The notes below the pieces were generated by a model. That model was given only the letters and a program-made list of their open reading frames with translations. It searched no databases and was not told where the DNA came from. From contig CP148031.1 of assembly GCA_040500365.1 (NCBI GenBank), positions 992,001 to 1,056,000 on the forward strand: a stretch of 64,000 bases of DNA, in the 5' to 3' direction. Of this stretch, positions 34,616-43,647 are shown piece after piece. This DNA is from Dehalobacter alkaniphilus (GTDB lineage: Bacteria; Bacillota; Desulfitobacteriia; Desulfitobacteriales; Syntrophobotulaceae). Made by a program: the position numbers and the translations under genes. The first letter of the stretch is position 1. Each line of letters opens with the position of its first letter.

Positions 34616-35242
34616 ATGAAAGTCATTGCAATTAACGGAAGTCCGAATAGCGCAGGGAATACTGCGATAATCCTAAACCTAATGAGTGAAGAGCTTGATA
34701 AACAAGGAATATAAACAGAAGTCATCCAAGTTGGAGACAAGTTGCTTCACGGCTGCAGTGGCTGCGGATACTTTAACAAATCTCAGGGCAATCAATGTGT
34801 TTTCAAGGACGATGCCGTCAACGAAACTGCGGCGAGAATGCGCGAAGCCGACGGGATTATTCTCGCGTCGCCAACGTATTTTGGCGGCATCGCTGGCACT
34901 ACAAAAGCATTTCTGGACAGAGTATTTTTTTCAAGCAGGGCCTATTTCAGGTACAAGGTTGCGACGGCGGTTTCTGTGGTCAGGCGGGCCGGAGGAGTGG
35001 ATGTTTATAGGCAGCTGCAGAATTATCTGGAGCTCTCCGAGACGATAATGCCGCCGTCTCAATATTGGATGACCGTCTTTGGGCTCTCTGAAGGAGAGGT
35101 ACTGCAGGATAAGGAAGGCATACAGACGGTTCGGAAAAATGCGAGGGCAATGGCGTGGCAACTGAAAGTGATTGATGCAGGCAAACAGGCCGTTCCCGCA
35201 CCCCAGGCGGAAGAAAAAATACAAACCAATTTTATCAGGTAA
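34616..35242 (+). pseudogene. Flavodoxin-fold NAD(P)H-dependent FMN reductase gene with an in-frame TAA
   Basis: The ATG at 34616 (AAAGGTGG upstream) starts MKVIAINGSPNSAGNTAIIL, the FMN phosphate loop of NADPH-dependent FMN reductases and iron-sulfur flavoproteins. A TAA at 34712-34714 interrupts it, and the same frame continues TEVIQVGDKLLHGCSGCGYF to a stop at 35240. A Glu is usual at this position, so GAA to TAA is the simplest cause. The CSGCGYF motif and LASPTYFGGIAGTTKAFLDR are intact. Without readthrough the protein is lost. Confidence 0.82.
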
Positions 35243-35259
35243 TAAAGGAGAAATGAGAG

Positions 35260-35775
35260 ATGGATTTTTTAAATCTTGTGACAAATCGTCGTTCCGTAAG
35301 GAAATATACAAGCGAAAAGGTTGAGGCAGAAAAACTGCAGAAAATTCTTGAGGCAGGAAGGGTGGCACCTTCGGCACACAATAGCCGCCCGATTAAGCTG
35401 ATCGTTGTCCAAAGCTCGTCCGGGCTCGAAAAAGTGAAAAAGGCGGCGAATATCTACAGCGCGCCACTTGTGGTTATCGCGTGCGGCGATCACAAAGAGG
35501 CCGCTGTGAAGGAGGATGGCAAGTCGATGATTGATATCGACACGAGCATCGTGACAGATCATATGATGCTGCAGGCGACCGACTTAGGATTAGGCACCTG
35601 TTGGATATGCGCTTTTGACGCTGCTGTTTTGAGAACTGAGTTTCAGATGCCCGAGAATTTGGAGCCGATCAATATTCTGGCGGTTGGATATGCGGCCGAC
35701 GAGCCAATCACTCCGGAAAATCACGATAAACGGCGAAAGACCCTTGAAAAAATCGTAGCCTATGAAAATTTGTAG
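35260..35775 (+). CDS. Nitroreductase-family flavoenzyme
   Basis: 171 residues. NRRSVRKYTSEKVEAEKLQK then ILEAGRVAPSAHNSRPIKLI is the FMN-binding start of nitroreductases, and QATDLGLGTCWICAFD with LAVGYAADEP completes the family pattern. AAAGGAG is upstream. It follows the flavodoxin-like gene by 17 bases and precedes a QueG-like Fe-S protein by 11, suggesting a flavin-to-FeS electron path in one operon. Confidence 0.92.
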   Translation: MDFLNLVTNRRSVRKYTSEKVEAEKLQKILEAGRVAPSAHNSRPIKLIVVQSSSGLEKVKKAANIYSAPLVVIACGDHKEAAVKEDGKSMIDIDTSIVTDHMMLQATDLGLGTCWICAFDAAVLRTEFQMPENLEPINILAVGYAADEPITPENHDKRRKTLEKIVAYENL

Positions 35776-35786
35776 GTGACATTGTG

Positions 35787-36854
35787 ATGGCAAATCTTGA
35801 GCAGATGATCCGAGAGAAAGCGTTTGAATTGGGTTACGAGGATTGCGGCATAGTCCCACTCGAAAAGCTGAGCGAATATGGGCTGAGAATGCACGAGCGC
35901 GTGCAGAAAGTCCCCCAGTCCGAAAAATTCTACCAAAGACAGTACCGGCTGATTGATCCGCGAGAATCATTCTCTTGGGCACAATCTGTGGTCATAGTCA
36001 TCGAGCAGTACGGCAAATACGTTGTTCCGGAGGAAATACAGGGCAACATCGGAAAACACTATTTGTTTGACACCCGTATTGATAAAAGCACGCGGGAGTT
36101 TCAGGCCGGCCTTGAAATGGAAAGCTTTATTCAGACACTGGGCCTCCGGTTTGCCAATGAACGCAAATTCGGGCTGATTGGCCTGCGATGGGCGGCGATG
36201 AAAGCAGGCCTCGGAATGATCCGCAGGAACAATTTTTTCTATGCGAAATCATCCGGATCATGGGTGACTTTACAGGGATGGATCATTGACCAAAGGCTGG
36301 AACTGATAGGGCAAGTTGACCTCCCGAAATGTTCGGATAACTGTAACCGCTGCATTAAAGCCTGCCCGTCAGGTTCACTTTCTGCGCCGTATGCCATGTC
36401 ACCGACTGAATGCGTCTCGTATCTGACAAATATTGGGTTACTTGATCTGCCTAACGAACCTTTAAGCAAAACCTTCGGCCATAGCCTTTATGGATGTGAC
36501 ATATGCCAGGAAGTATGCCCTATGAATAAAGGTAAATTGGAGGGGATTGAGGATTTCCCAGGTGTATCTGAAATATCTCCACATCTTATCCCTGAGAAGA
36601 TCATGAGTATGAATGAGGACTTTTACAAGCAGAACGTGCAGCCAAAATTTTTCTATTTGAAGCCTGATGATTTATGGAAATGGAAAGTAAATGCATTAAA
36701 CTATATGCGCAACAATTATGATGATCGCTATAAGACTTATATTTTGGCGGCTTGTAAAAATGAAAATGAGAAAATTCGCGAAATGGCGCAACTTGTTTGT
36801 AGTGAATTATTTGCAGAGACATTGCTCCCTGCACCGGAAAGGAGCATGAAATGA
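35787..36854 (+). CDS. QueG-like (epoxyqueuosine reductase family) Fe-S protein
   Basis: 355 residues from ATG 35787 (AGGTGA 7 bases upstream; a GTG at 35784 is possible). Two 4Fe-4S motifs are present: KCSDNCNRCIKACPSGSL near residues 190-206 and YGCDICQEVCPMNKGKL near 240-256. The order resembles QueG, which uses cobalamin, but the N-terminal half is diverged from tRNA-modifying QueG and more like the accessory paralogues of Clostridia. It lacks the HEAT-like tail seen in the paralogues at 51,810 and 60,829. Its stop overlaps the acetyltransferase start. Confidence 0.78.
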   Translation: MANLEQMIREKAFELGYEDCGIVPLEKLSEYGLRMHERVQKVPQSEKFYQRQYRLIDPRESFSWAQSVVIVIEQYGKYVVPEEIQGNIGKHYLFDTRIDKSTREFQAGLEMESFIQTLGLRFANERKFGLIGLRWAAMKAGLGMIRRNNFFYAKSSGSWVTLQGWIIDQRLELIGQVDLPKCSDNCNRCIKACPSGSLSAPYAMSPTECVSYLTNIGLLDLPNEPLSKTFGHSLYGCDICQEVCPMNKGKLEGIEDFPGVSEISPHLIPEKIMSMNEDFYKQNVQPKFFYLKPDDLWKWKVNALNYMRNNYDDRYKTYILAACKNENEKIREMAQLVCSELFAETLLPAPERSMK

Positions 36855-37459
36855 ACAATCAGTATATTGGTAGCGATGTTACCTTGGAAATTCTTGATGA
36901 TGGAGATATTGAGCAATGTAGGGATTTGTGCGGTGAACTAATGGCCTATCAAAAGTCTAAGGCGAAGCTGATTCCTGAAGCATTTAATCATATGAACTTT
37001 GATACTAGGATGAAAAAATCCTATAATGAAGCTCTTCGAAGACAGGTGATTGTAGCAAAACACAATAGTATTCCTATTGGATATATTTTTTCTACCGTTG
37101 ATGAAATGAACGCTAAGAACAACAGTATTCCCGTATGGGCTCCTGTTTCGGAAGGAGAAACAGTGCAAGGGTTCTATCCTGACTGGCTCAAGCCTCAAAA
37201 GATTGGTAGTGTGAGCAATCTATTTTTTCGGCCAGAGTACCGTGGGATTGGTCTTGGCAAAAGATTATTCACCATGGCAATGGAGTGGCTTGAAAGCTTT
37301 GATGATATATATCTGATTTTTATTTATGTTTCCAATGGGAATGACACCGCGCTTCGTTTCTATCTAAACCAAGGGTTTACTTTCAGCCACGATGTATTCG
37401 GAGGTTTTATCCAGGCAGTATATAAAGCAAGAAGTATCAGGTTTCCCCAAGAAGATTAA
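36851..37459 (+). CDS. GNAT-family N-acetyltransferase
   Basis: 202 residues with the acetyl-CoA pocket LFFRPEYRGIGLGKRLFTMA (RGxGxGK pattern) near residues 122-141 and VSNGNDTALRFYLNQGF near 160-176. The ATG overlaps the QueG-like stop (ATGA), so it is co-translated. The substrate is unknown. Confidence 0.88.
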   Translation: MNNQYIGSDVTLEILDDGDIEQCRDLCGELMAYQKSKAKLIPEAFNHMNFDTRMKKSYNEALRRQVIVAKHNSIPIGYIFSTVDEMNAKNNSIPVWAPVSEGETVQGFYPDWLKPQKIGSVSNLFFRPEYRGIGLGKRLFTMAMEWLESFDDIYLIFIYVSNGNDTALRFYLNQGFTFSHDVFGGFIQAVYKARSIRFPQED

Positions 37460-37479
37460 TACTTACAGTTAAGGAGAAA

Positions 37480-37492
37480 CAGTATATACACC
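37480..37492. promoter_or_regulatory. Degenerate MarR operator (TATATACAC half)
   Basis: CAGTATATACACC keeps the right half of the GTGTATATACAC palindrome, 24 bases before a MarR start. Confidence 0.4.
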
Positions 37493-37515
37493 AATTTGTA
37501 TAGGATGAGAAGTTT

Positions 37516-37953
37516 ATGGATAAGAAAAGCCAAATTACTGAAAGAAGGCCCTCAACGTGTGCCTGCCAAAATTTGCGTCGGGCTTCTCTGGTAATAACAA
37601 AAATTTATAATCAAAAACTATCCCCAAAAGGGTTAACTGCTGGTCAATTCTCACTACTACAAAATATTAAACTTTTGAGTCCTGTTTGCGTAAGTGATTT
37701 AGCTTTGAAAGTCGGACTTGATCGAACGACTCTTGTAAGAAATCTCGAGCCGCCTGAAAGAGAAGACTTGATTATTGATATCTCACCAAGAGGGACACGT
37801 AACCGTCACCTCCAATTGACTGATGAAGGTATAAAACGCTATCACTCAACAGAGCTACTTTGGCAGGAAGCCCAGGCATTTATTGAACAAAGGCTTGGAA
37901 AAGATAATGTAAAGAATCTCGCAGCATTATTATCTGAGATAGAGACTATTTGA
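37516..37953 (+). CDS. MarR-family regulator with CxC start
   Basis: 145 residues. CACQNLRRASLVITKIYNQK near residue 14 mirrors the other two MarR paralogues, and the winged helix is VSDLALKVGLDRTTLVRNLE. The paired cysteines directly before the LRRAS helix are conserved in all three intact proteins and could sense redox state or metal. The gene is followed by a DUF2115-like gene after 28 bases. Confidence 0.9.
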   Translation: MDKKSQITERRPSTCACQNLRRASLVITKIYNQKLSPKGLTAGQFSLLQNIKLLSPVCVSDLALKVGLDRTTLVRNLEPPEREDLIIDISPRGTRNRHLQLTDEGIKRYHSTELLWQEAQAFIEQRLGKDNVKNLAALLSEIETI

Positions 37954-37981
37954 ATTATCTGTCTTATTGTGGAGGTGCTTT

Positions 37982-38521
37982 ATGATAAAAAATGAACGTG
38001 AAATTGTTAAATTGAAAATGGCGAGAATTATGAATACTCAGGATCTATTTATAATAATAAAAAATGAAGCCGAATCTCTACATATCGAAAACTTTCTAAA
38101 CCTCAATAAATCTACTAATCAGGTCTTTGAACCAGGTAGTATAGAATATATAAGTAATTTAATGTCCAACTATAACTTAAGTAATTACTTCGAGATCATA
38201 AGAAAAGAAAATGTAAATAATCCGGAGGACATCAATCCACATTTGATAGAAGATTTTTCGAATCGTATAGAGATTTATATGGACGAAAATGCTCCCGGAC
38301 AAATAGACTTAAAACAATATATTAGAATTATCTCAACCTATTTGGCTTTCATAAGCAAAAAACCGCTTCACCCGTTGGGAATGATTATGCAAGGAACAGA
38401 GAAAATCATTAAGCAAAACGATAAATATTACTGTCCTATGCGAAGAGCTCAAATTAAGGGAAAATTATCTTTATGCATTTATTGTGTTTGCAGAGATATA
38501 ACTGAACTAAAAAATGACTGA
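37982..38521 (+). CDS. DUF2115 (UPF0305)-like protein
   Basis: 179 residues from ATG 37982 with GGAGGTG upstream. The last 45 residues, PLHPLGMIMQGTEKIIKQND then YYCPMRRAQIKGKLSLCIYC, match the Cys motif of DUF2115 proteins, which are best known from methanogens. Its function is unknown. It is probably co-transcribed with the preceding MarR gene. A-T rich codon use suggests foreign origin. Confidence 0.65.
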   Translation: MIKNEREIVKLKMARIMNTQDLFIIIKNEAESLHIENFLNLNKSTNQVFEPGSIEYISNLMSNYNLSNYFEIIRKENVNNPEDINPHLIEDFSNRIEIYMDENAPGQIDLKQYIRIISTYLAFISKKPLHPLGMIMQGTEKIIKQNDKYYCPMRRAQIKGKLSLCIYCVCRDITELKND

Positions 38522-38573
38522 TATAAACTTACATTGGCATGGTTCAAAGACCACCAGATGGCTACACTTATAC

Positions 38574-38603
38574 CTTAGCACTGATAGAGTATTCAGTGCT
38601 AAG
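38574..38603. terminator. Hairpin after the DUF2115-like gene
   Basis: CTTAGCACTGA at 38574-38584 pairs perfectly with TCAGTGCTAAG at 38593-38603. Confidence 0.55.
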
Positions 38604-38772
38604 TAATATCATATCTTGTAAGTCCTTCGGTAATATGTCAAGACCCTAAGCGAGTCAATTTTTCAGTAAGTTAATAATCAGTGGGTAAAAAAGACAATAA
38701 GAAACCATCTCATTCCCAAAAAGATATGGGAAAAAGTTACAAAAATGGGATTTCAATTATCGTAGTTCATGC

Positions 38773-40014
38773 TTAGTTTGCATTCCCCCTATTGCCATGT
38801 GGCATATAGATTTGGTTGCTGCGTAGCAGAGCATCAACCATACGGACGAGTTTACGTGCAGTAAGCACTAGAGCACGGCGATGATGGTGAGTCTTACTTT
38901 CCGAGAATTTACGTTGGTAGAAGGCTTTGTACTCCGGTTCCTTTTGGCGTACTAAATTAGCAGCCTGGATGATATAACTGCGCAAGTAGGTGTTGCCGGT
39001 TCGGGTTAAGGGTGTGTCATCGGCTGTAAAATCACCTGACTGGTGAGAACGCCAGGTTAACCCAATAAACTTTGCTAAGGCTCCTTCATTTGGAAAACGA
39101 CGGATGTCTCCAATCTCAGCAATAATACCAGCTGAAAGCACTGGGCCAATACCGGGAACGGTAATGAGCGTATTAGAGAAATGCCTGATTTCTGCTTCGA
39201 TCGCCTTATCGATTTTCTTTACCTGCTTCTCTAAAGTGTGGATGGTTTCGATGCTCGTGGCCAGGATAAGGTTAATGGGTTGCAATAGGCTTCCACGTAG
39301 TCGATGGGCCTTGCGGGCGGCTTCCTTCAACTCTCTGGCTTTGGCTTCTGGATCCTCGAAATGACTTTTTCCTTTCTCCATGAGGAAATCAATCAGTTCA
39401 TCAAGCGGTCGAGCCGCAACCTCTTCTGGAGAAAAAAACTCAAGTGTCAAGGATTCAGAAGTAGCGCCGAAAGTGTTGCTAAAAACCGTACCTTGGGCAA
39501 GCGTGCTAAACTTCAAGAACAAGTTCGTGAGAAAATAGTTCTTCTCTCTGGAGATCATCTCAATCATATGACAACGAAAGCGAGTGAGGCGCTGTAATGG
39601 TAAGTAGCGGAAATCAACCTGAGAGCCTTCTGGGAGCCGGCCGAAGCGTAAACGTTCGGCAATGACCCAGGCATCAATCCAGTCGTTCTTCGGAAGGTCC
39701 ACATAAGCTTTCTTGAAATTAGCAACGACCTTGGGGTTAAAGGAATAGATTTGGGGCTGTAAAGGTGCTAAACAAGGGTCTTCCGCCAAGAACATTTGTA
39801 ACGGCCAACTGTACACGGAAGTGGCCTCTAAACCAATAACCAGCCGGTCCTCATTCTCTTTAGCGCAGGCTTCAGAGAGATATCGGGTAACTTGCTCACA
39901 ACCAGGCTGATCATTCAAAGCCCGCAGTTTTTTTACCGGTTCATTACCCCGCTCATCTAAGATTCGCACTTTAAAATCACTGGAACTCACATCAATACCG
40001 ACAAATAAACTCAA
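38773..40014 (-). CDS. IS110-family transposase (intact)
   Basis: 413 residues on the minus strand. The N-terminal DEDD RuvC-like domain shows GIDVSS, LVIGLEATSVYSWPL and DWIDAWVIAERLRFG. The C-terminal part has VPGIGPVLSAGIIAEIGDIR and LTRTGNTYLRSYIIQAANLV with the catalytic serine region. IS110 enzymes recombine DNA guided by a bridge RNA from the element's non-coding end. No terminal inverted repeats are expected. The gene is complete, so the element may be active. Confidence 0.95.
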   Translation of the reverse strand: MSLFVGIDVSSSDFKVRILDERGNEPVKKLRALNDQPGCEQVTRYLSEACAKENEDRLVIGLEATSVYSWPLQMFLAEDPCLAPLQPQIYSFNPKVVANFKKAYVDLPKNDWIDAWVIAERLRFGRLPEGSQVDFRYLPLQRLTRFRCHMIEMISREKNYFLTNLFLKFSTLAQGTVFSNTFGATSESLTLEFFSPEEVAARPLDELIDFLMEKGKSHFEDPEAKARELKEAARKAHRLRGSLLQPINLILATSIETIHTLEKQVKKIDKAIEAEIRHFSNTLITVPGIGPVLSAGIIAEIGDIRRFPNEGALAKFIGLTWRSHQSGDFTADDTPLTRTGNTYLRSYIIQAANLVRQKEPEYKAFYQRKFSESKTHHHRRALVLTARKLVRMVDALLRSNQIYMPHGNRGNAN

Positions 40015-40330
40015 GTAAAATCACCTCACTTTCTGAGCCGAAGAATGTGTAAGATTAACGTTGGGACCAGGCACCACAACAGGTCAACAACCTCGCCGAA
40101 TCAGCACTTGTCTTAAAAAGACCTTGGATCCAGCCGATCTGCTACCATCGGAGGGGATTCCCTTTAAGCTGTGCAACCTTCGAGTTAAAAGTTCAAATTG
40201 TGGGCTGGCAGTCAGACTTAATAAAGAGGTCAAAGCCTCAAGGAGGAGAAGGCCTTGCCAGAACGAACCTCACGGTACCATTTTGCCTGAAATCCCAACA
40301 AACTTAAATACTATTTTGTTAAAGAACGAT
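40015..40330 (-). ncRNA. Candidate bridge-RNA region of the IS110 element
   Basis: The 5' non-coding flank of an intact IS110 transposase gene, about 300 bases without a gene. In IS110 elements this flank encodes a structured RNA that picks target and donor. Several short self-complementary segments are visible, but I could not fold it. The extent is a guess. Confidence 0.4.
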
Positions 40331-40460
40331 CTGAGGAATCTTTTTAGTGAAAGTGTGTTCCTTTAAAGGGGAAAAGCCATTTGTTAGTCATCAAAAGAGT
40401 CTCTAACAAAAAGGGTTTCCCCCGCACCCCCTTCCCAAAATCAAGTATTCCTCATCCTGA

Positions 40461-40589
40461 GCCTGTGGGCAGTGCCATCCTGTGGAAAAGCACTTTGGGG
40501 TCTGTCTTAAAAGAGCTTTCCCAACAGGCTTTGGACAAGTTGAATTTGAAGTATGCTTTGGGGTTGACTTGTCCACACTGCCCACAGGC
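40461..40589. mobile_element. Small inverted-repeat element (129 bp)
   Basis: GCCTGTGGGCAGTG at 40461-40474 and CACTGCCCACAGGC at 40576-40589 are perfect 14-bp inverted ends. The inside carries related pieces (CTTTGGGG twice, TGGACAAG and CTTGTCCA). It looks like a miniature element or the joined ends of a lost insertion sequence. Confidence 0.5.
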
Positions 40590-40682
40590 ACGATGGCTAC
40601 ATGGAGTATGCGTTATCCTGCGCGCATCTTGTTGATGTTAACCATACTAACTGAATTTCCAGTTTTCTATGGTCATTTAAAT

Positions 40683-40718
40683 ACCCCACGTTCCATTAGT
40701 TTTTTGGACTCGTGGGGT
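40683..40718 (+). other. Hairpin before the reductase relic
   Basis: ACCCCACG at 40683-40690 pairs with CGTGGGGT at 40711-40718. Confidence 0.35.
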
Positions 40719-40753
40719 GGAACTAAATCAATTATACGAGGAGGTAATATATT

Positions 40754-41182
40754 ATGGATATTAACAAAGCGAATAAAATAAAGGAAATATAAGAGATTAT
40801 GTTTTCAGTTTGGGTATTGATGACGTACGAATTGGTAACGCCGCTGACTATAATAGCCCACTTAGTCCGAAACTGGATTCTATATTCCCTGATTGTAAGT
40901 TTTCTGATTGTTATGGCATTTAGAGAAGGATCCAGCTGTGAAAGTGAAGATCTTGTTGTGGCGGCTGGCGGTAGAATAGATTTCGTGGAATTTATACATA
41001 GCTCCAGTCACAAAGTTGCCCGGTTTGTCGAGAGGAAATTTAACTGCAAATCAATGGAGACCGCCCCGAGCTTCCCAGGAGATCAGTCAAAACCTCTTCC
41101 TATTGGTGAAGTTTCCCAGCGTCATGCGGCAAAAGCCGCTGGTTATACCAAAAGCTTTTCTCGAAACAATTCTGTTATCTAG
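40754..41182 (+). pseudogene. QueG-like Fe-S protein N-terminal relic with two frameshifts
   Basis: After GAGGAGG an ATG at 40754 begins MDINKANKIKEI. One missing base near 40788 shifts the frame, and IRDYVFSLGIDDVRIGNAAD continues, then IFPDCK. Another base near 40900 is needed to read SFLIVMAFREGSSCESED. The end, LPIGEVSQRHAAKAAGY and SRNNSVI, fits the pre-cluster region of QueG-related proteins. The Fe-S half is missing. It belongs to a subfamily different from the paralogues at 51-62 kb. Confidence 0.65.
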
Positions 41183-41284
41183 AAAATACAAATAATACGG
41201 AGTTAATTGAGGCAAATTGAGTAAAATTTAAAATTGTGACTGTAAAAAAAGACGAAATTACTGAATATGCTCTGCGCCTCATAA

Positions 41285-42442
41285 AGCACAAGCGGAAAGA
41301 GCGGAATAAAGAGGATTTCTGATTCGTCTTTTTCGGAAATTCCTTCCCGTATTGCCGGATATATCGAAGATTTTTCTTCCAAGGATTACTTTGATGGAAA
41401 AGAGATAAATAGATATGATTTATTCATCCAATATGCTTATGCGGCAGCAAAACAAGCAATTGAAATGGCAAATGTACAGGATATAAATTTTAACAAAAAC
41501 AGAGTCGGTATCTATGTAGGCTCAGGTATTGGCGGTATTAAGACAATAATAAAAAATCACGAAAAATTTATGACCAGAGGAAACAGGCATGTTTCCCCTT
41601 TTATGGTTCCTATGATGATCGGCAATATGGCAGCGGGTATTATAGCCATTAAAACAGGCTTTACGGGGCCAAGTTTTTCTCCGGTATCGGCTTGTGCAAC
41701 ATCCAATCAGGCTATTGGAGAAGCGTTTTTAAGTATCAAGCACGGCTATACAGATGCGGTGATAGCTGGCGGATCTGAAGCAGCAATCAATACATTTGCA
41801 TTTTCCGGATTTACCAATATGCATGCGATGTCCACAAATAATGAGAACCCAGAACAGGCAAGCCGTCCCTTTGATAAATTGAGGGATGGATTTGTAATGT
41901 CGGAAGGTGCGGGAATTTTATTCCTGGAGGAATTGGAGCATGCCCAAAATCGCGGAGCTAAGATACTTGGTGAAATTGTTGGATACGGCGCGACTACTGA
42001 CGCCTACCATATTACAAGCCCCGATTATCAAGGGGCAGAAGGAGCAATGAAATCAGCGATTGATATGGCAGGAATATCACCTAAACAGGTCGATTATATT
42101 AACGCACACGCAACAGGTACTCCAGAGGGAGATAAATCTGAAACAAAGGCGATTAAAGCATTGTTTAAAGAAGATGCCTACCGTATAAAAGTCAATGCTA
42201 CAAAGTCCATGACAGGTCATTTATTTGGTGCAGCTGGAGGAATAGAAGCTATCATAACTTTGAAAGTTGTAGAGGAGGGCATGATACCTCCTACGATCAA
42301 TTTAACTGTGCCAGATGAGGATTGCGATTTGGATTATGTGCCTAATAAGGCAATCAAACATGAAGTAAATTATGCCTTATCAAATGGTTTTGGATTTGGT
42401 GGCCATAACGCTTCATTGCTCTTAAAAAAGTATATCAAATAG
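41285..42442 (+). pseudogene. fabF-like 3-oxoacyl-ACP synthase, 5' truncated
   Basis: The frame reads TSGKSGIKRISDSSFSEIPS from 41288, which is about residue 30 of a normal FabF, and is complete from there. All three catalytic residues are visible: Cys in VSACATSNQA, His in INAHATGTPEGD and His in MTGHLFGAAGG. There is no start codon in the right place, and a TAA at 41282-41284 blocks the frame upstream. An internal ATG at 41465 would give 325 residues lacking part of the fold. It is joined 6 bases later to a virD4 fragment. Confidence 0.85.
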
Positions 42443-42447
42443 AGTTT

Positions 42448-42609
42448 CTGGACGATGATGACGTCCAATGTTTGATGACCGATGCTGTGGATATCGGCAA
42501 TACCGTAAACTTTTTATATCAGAATCTAGAATATGTTTGAATCTGCAGTATGAACTTTGCCACGATATACACCAAGGGTGGCATCAACTGCAATTATGCG
42601 GTATTTTAA
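42448..42609 (+). pseudogene. Decayed virD4 fragment
   Basis: LDDDDVQCLMTDAVDIGNTV then NFLYQNLEYV, a TGA at 42538, and ICSMNFATIYTKGGINCNYA align with residues about 105-155 of the intact VirD4 at 27,747. The Walker A motif GAAGVGKT has become DAVDIGNT, so it cannot bind ATP. It is a relic of a second conjugative element. Confidence 0.8.
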
Positions 42610-42632
42610 AAGATTTAAAAAACAAATAATGT

Positions 42633-42716
42633 TAAGGGCAAACCTGCCTAAAGGCAGGGACGCAATGCCGTAGGGTCTAAGGTGCTCTAAACATTATGAC
42701 AGCCTGGTTACCGTGA
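42633..42716 (+). ncRNA. c-di-GMP-I (GEMM) riboswitch, orphan
   Basis: The sequence carries the conserved GEMM landmarks in order: GGGCAAACC, a short stem capped by a tetraloop (TGCCTAAAGGCA), GGGACGCAATGCC, GGGTCTAA, and ATGACAGCCTGGTTACCG. A terminator-type hairpin follows at 42729-42759. No intact gene lies directly downstream, only a recombinase relic, so the riboswitch has probably lost its target. Confidence 0.88.
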
Positions 42717-42728
42717 GATTACATGCGT

Positions 42729-42765
42729 CAAGACCTGCCCATTTTTGCAGCAGGTCTTGATTTTT
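42729..42765 (+). terminator. Terminator, probable expression platform of the riboswitch
   Basis: CAAGACCTGC at 42729-42738 pairs perfectly with GCAGGTCTTG at 42750-42759, followed by ATTTTT. Confidence 0.75.
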
Positions 42766-42903
42766 ATGTAAACGATAATAAATTTTTTAGAATATGCAAA
42801 GGAATGAATTTTTGTTTATGTTATAGATCTGCGATGTTTCACACGGCATTTATTATCTATAATTGCCTGTATTGTTGCAGTTGCGATCTAAAGTACCACA
42901 GAG

Positions 42904-43590
42904 GTGCTGCCGTTTAAGCGACAGAGAGACAAGGGTCAGCTTCCTCAATACCTTATTGAGGACAACCATGAACCCATTATCTCACATGAACAGGCGGAGG
43001 CGATCAGGGAAATCTTTGAATACCGCAGAAAGCAGATGGGGATGGACGATTCGGAGAAATACCAAAGCCGGTACGCCTTCAGCAGCAAAATCTTATGCGG
43101 AGAATGCGGCGGTATATTCCGAAGGCAGAAAATTTACATAGGCAAGCCTTATGAGAAAATTCAATGGTGCTGCCGCCAGCACATTTTGGACAACACCAAA
43201 TGTAGCCAAAAGGCAATCCGAGAGGATGACGTTCAATGGGCTTTCGGCATGATGTGGGGCAAGCTCAAAAGCAATTATACCGAAATCCTCACTCCCCTGC
43301 TGGAAGTGCTCAAAAAGCTTCGAATGGACGAGCAGCAGGAGCAGGAAATCGGGGACTGCAGTAACAGAATCATGGAGCTTACAGAGCAGGGTCATATACT
43401 CAGTAGATTGGTATCGAAGGGGTATATCGACCCTGCAGTATTTATAGAGCGGCTAAACACCCTGAATGTAGAGCTTGCCGCTATAAAAAAGAAAAGAAGC
43501 CAGCTTCTGGATAATAACGGCTTCGACCGAGAGATCGTCGGAACAGAGCAGCTGCTGGAACTGATCAGAAACAATGGGGCTGTCTCATAA
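42904..43590 (+). pseudogene. Large serine recombinase, C-terminal relic
   Basis: The frame matches the middle and end of large serine recombinases: RQRDKGQLPQYLIEDNHEPI then ISHEQAEAIREIFEYRRKQM, a zinc ribbon with ILCGECGGIF and CCRQHILDNTKC, and a coiled-coil region. The N-terminal catalytic resolvase domain is missing and the 3' end is cut (NNGAVS). Such enzymes integrate clostridial elements, so this and the virD4 fragment probably come from one decayed element. Confidence 0.85.
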
Positions 43591-43647
43591 TGATGTCAAA
43601 GGACATTCATGAAAAGACAGCTTCTTTTCACTTTCAAGCAAAAATAG

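Noticed and set aside
38521..38772. A tRNA or other RNA gene before the IS110 element
   Set aside because: Only one 11-bp hairpin is present; no cloverleaf or conserved tRNA boxes.
42723..42917. A 64-codon frame downstream of the riboswitch
   Set aside because: It starts inside the terminator hairpin and is Cys/Phe/Tyr-rich without homology character; not credible as the riboswitch target.
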